NCBI GenBank assembly: GCA_026018925.1
Contig: JAKSZU010000012.1
Span: forward strand, 42,819,218 to 42,883,217
Direction of reading: 5' to 3'
Length of the DNA: 64,000 nucleotides
DNA from: Tupaia tana
Taxonomy: Eukaryota > Chordata > Mammalia > Scandentia > Tupaiidae
Shown: piece by piece, positions 63,360-64,000 of the stretch
Numbering within the stretch: position 1 is the first letter of the stretch
How the letters are laid out: the number at the start of each line of letters is the position of its first letter
Made by a program: the position numbers and the translations under genes
Notes under the pieces: generated by a model
Database searches by the model: none
Told to the model about the DNA's origin: nothing
The model's input: only the letters and a program-made list of their open reading frames with translations

Positions 63360-63474
63360 TGAACTCTACTGGAAACTCACACACATCATCTCACAGAGGG
63401 TCGCGAGGTGGGACTGTTGTAACCCGCTTTCCAGATGAGGGTGCCCAGGGCCAACAAGGTCCAGTCACCTGCCT
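63360..63474 (-). mobile_element. MIR fragment, ended by a SINE
   Basis: CACATCATCTCACAGAGGGT, GTTGTAACCCGCTTTCCAGA and TGAGGGTGCCCAGGGCC in reverse MIR order. Confidence 0.7.
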
Positions 63475-63488
63475 GGGCTGGCATTCTC

Positions 63489-63743
63489 TCTTTTTTTGGA
63501 GAGGTTTTTGCTATAGGGCGCATGTGCACGCTGGCAAGACAGAGAGAGACAGAGACAGAAAGCGAGAAATCACCCCCCAGGGGGGATGGCCACGCCGCCA
63601 TCCCTTCTCCTCCATTCTCCTCTCGGGATCTTGGGCACGCACACGCACCCGGCGTGAGTTTAAGCCACCAGATCCAGGAGTCAAACCGCAGTCGACTACA
63701 TGGGAATCCAGCGACAAAGCCATTACGCCATCTGCTGGTCCTG
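63489..63743 (-). mobile_element. SINE family A, reverse, with target-site duplication
   Basis: GTTTTTGCTATAGGGCGCAT, full body, head AGCCATTACGCCATCTGCTG. Flanks GGGCTGGCATTCTC (63475-63488) and GGGTTGGCATTCTC (63744-63757), one mismatch. The last 240 bases of the window show nothing recognisable. Confidence 0.88.
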
Positions 63744-64000
63744 GGGTTGGCATTCTCATCTGAAAACAGAGATATAGTAGGGTCTGCCCTGTCGGTAGGT
63801 AGAGAAGTCCTCCCCAGGCACCACAGGTCCTCAGACCCTGGGCGGCATCCCAGAGACACAATAAACAGGGCCCACTAGGTGGTCGACAGCATTTCCAGGC
63901 CCTGGTGGGGGAGGGGTTGCTAGCACGTCCCCAACTTCCAAGGGACACACGGAGTGGCCATCCACACTGCAGGGCAGGGCCTTTGCCTGCTCCCCACCTG

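Noticed and set aside
1..64000. A novel defence, toxin or biosynthetic system
   Set aside because: The window is mammalian repeat-rich noncoding DNA; nothing resembles an operon or gene cluster.

Overview
The window looks like GC-rich nuclear DNA of a placental mammal. The evidence is the repeat content: ancient MIR and L2 fragments throughout, one MER2/Tigger-like DNA transposon, the 3' end of an old L1, and about 36 copies of lineage-specific tRNA-derived SINEs. I see no bacterial, viral or organellar genes. The SINEs do not match Alu, B1/B2/ID, CAN, ERE, PRE, CHR, VES, AfroSINE or DAS as I remember them, so I cannot name the species. Family names A to E are mine, for this report only.

I support no protein-coding exon, tRNA, rRNA or other RNA gene. 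Many open frames of 60 to 334 codons exist, but they are the expected product of high GC, several run through SINEs and their T-rich tails, and none shows a domain I recognise. The window is best read as intergenic or deep intronic DNA. Short, unmapped exons cannot be excluded.

Layout: 0-2.4 kb is a pile of nested SINEs, five of which split an old MER2-like element. 2.4-12 kb holds L2 and MIR remnants, single SINEs and several AT-rich islands that resemble conserved regulatory elements. 12-31 kb has more SINEs (12.2, 15.0, 17.0, 19.0, 21.0, 21.9, 25.2-26.0, 29.5 kb), an L1 3' end broken by a SINE, and one of two mariner-type palindromic MITEs. 31-44 kb carries the densest run of regulatory-looking islands (31.7, 32.6, 34.9, 38.2, 41.0, 42.1 kb), a small CpG island at 41.2-41.45 kb and the second MITE at 36.5 kb. 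44-64 kb holds MIR/L2 fragments, a tRNA-head-only SINE copy at 50.05 kb, head-to-tail SINE pairs at 50.4-50.9 and 60.0-60.6 kb, and further islands at 49.1, 52.4, 57.3 and 61.2 kb.

The AT-rich islands contain repeated homeodomain-type TAATTA/TTAATTA cores in a GC-rich background with no repeat similarity that I can see. That is the usual look of enhancers around a developmental transcription factor gene. This is inference from composition and motifs; alignment to other mammals would decide it. The most distinctive observations are the youngest SINE subfamily (near-identical copies, exact target-site duplications, intact A box), its head-only derivative, and a mariner MITE that landed inside one copy of a SINE target-site duplication.
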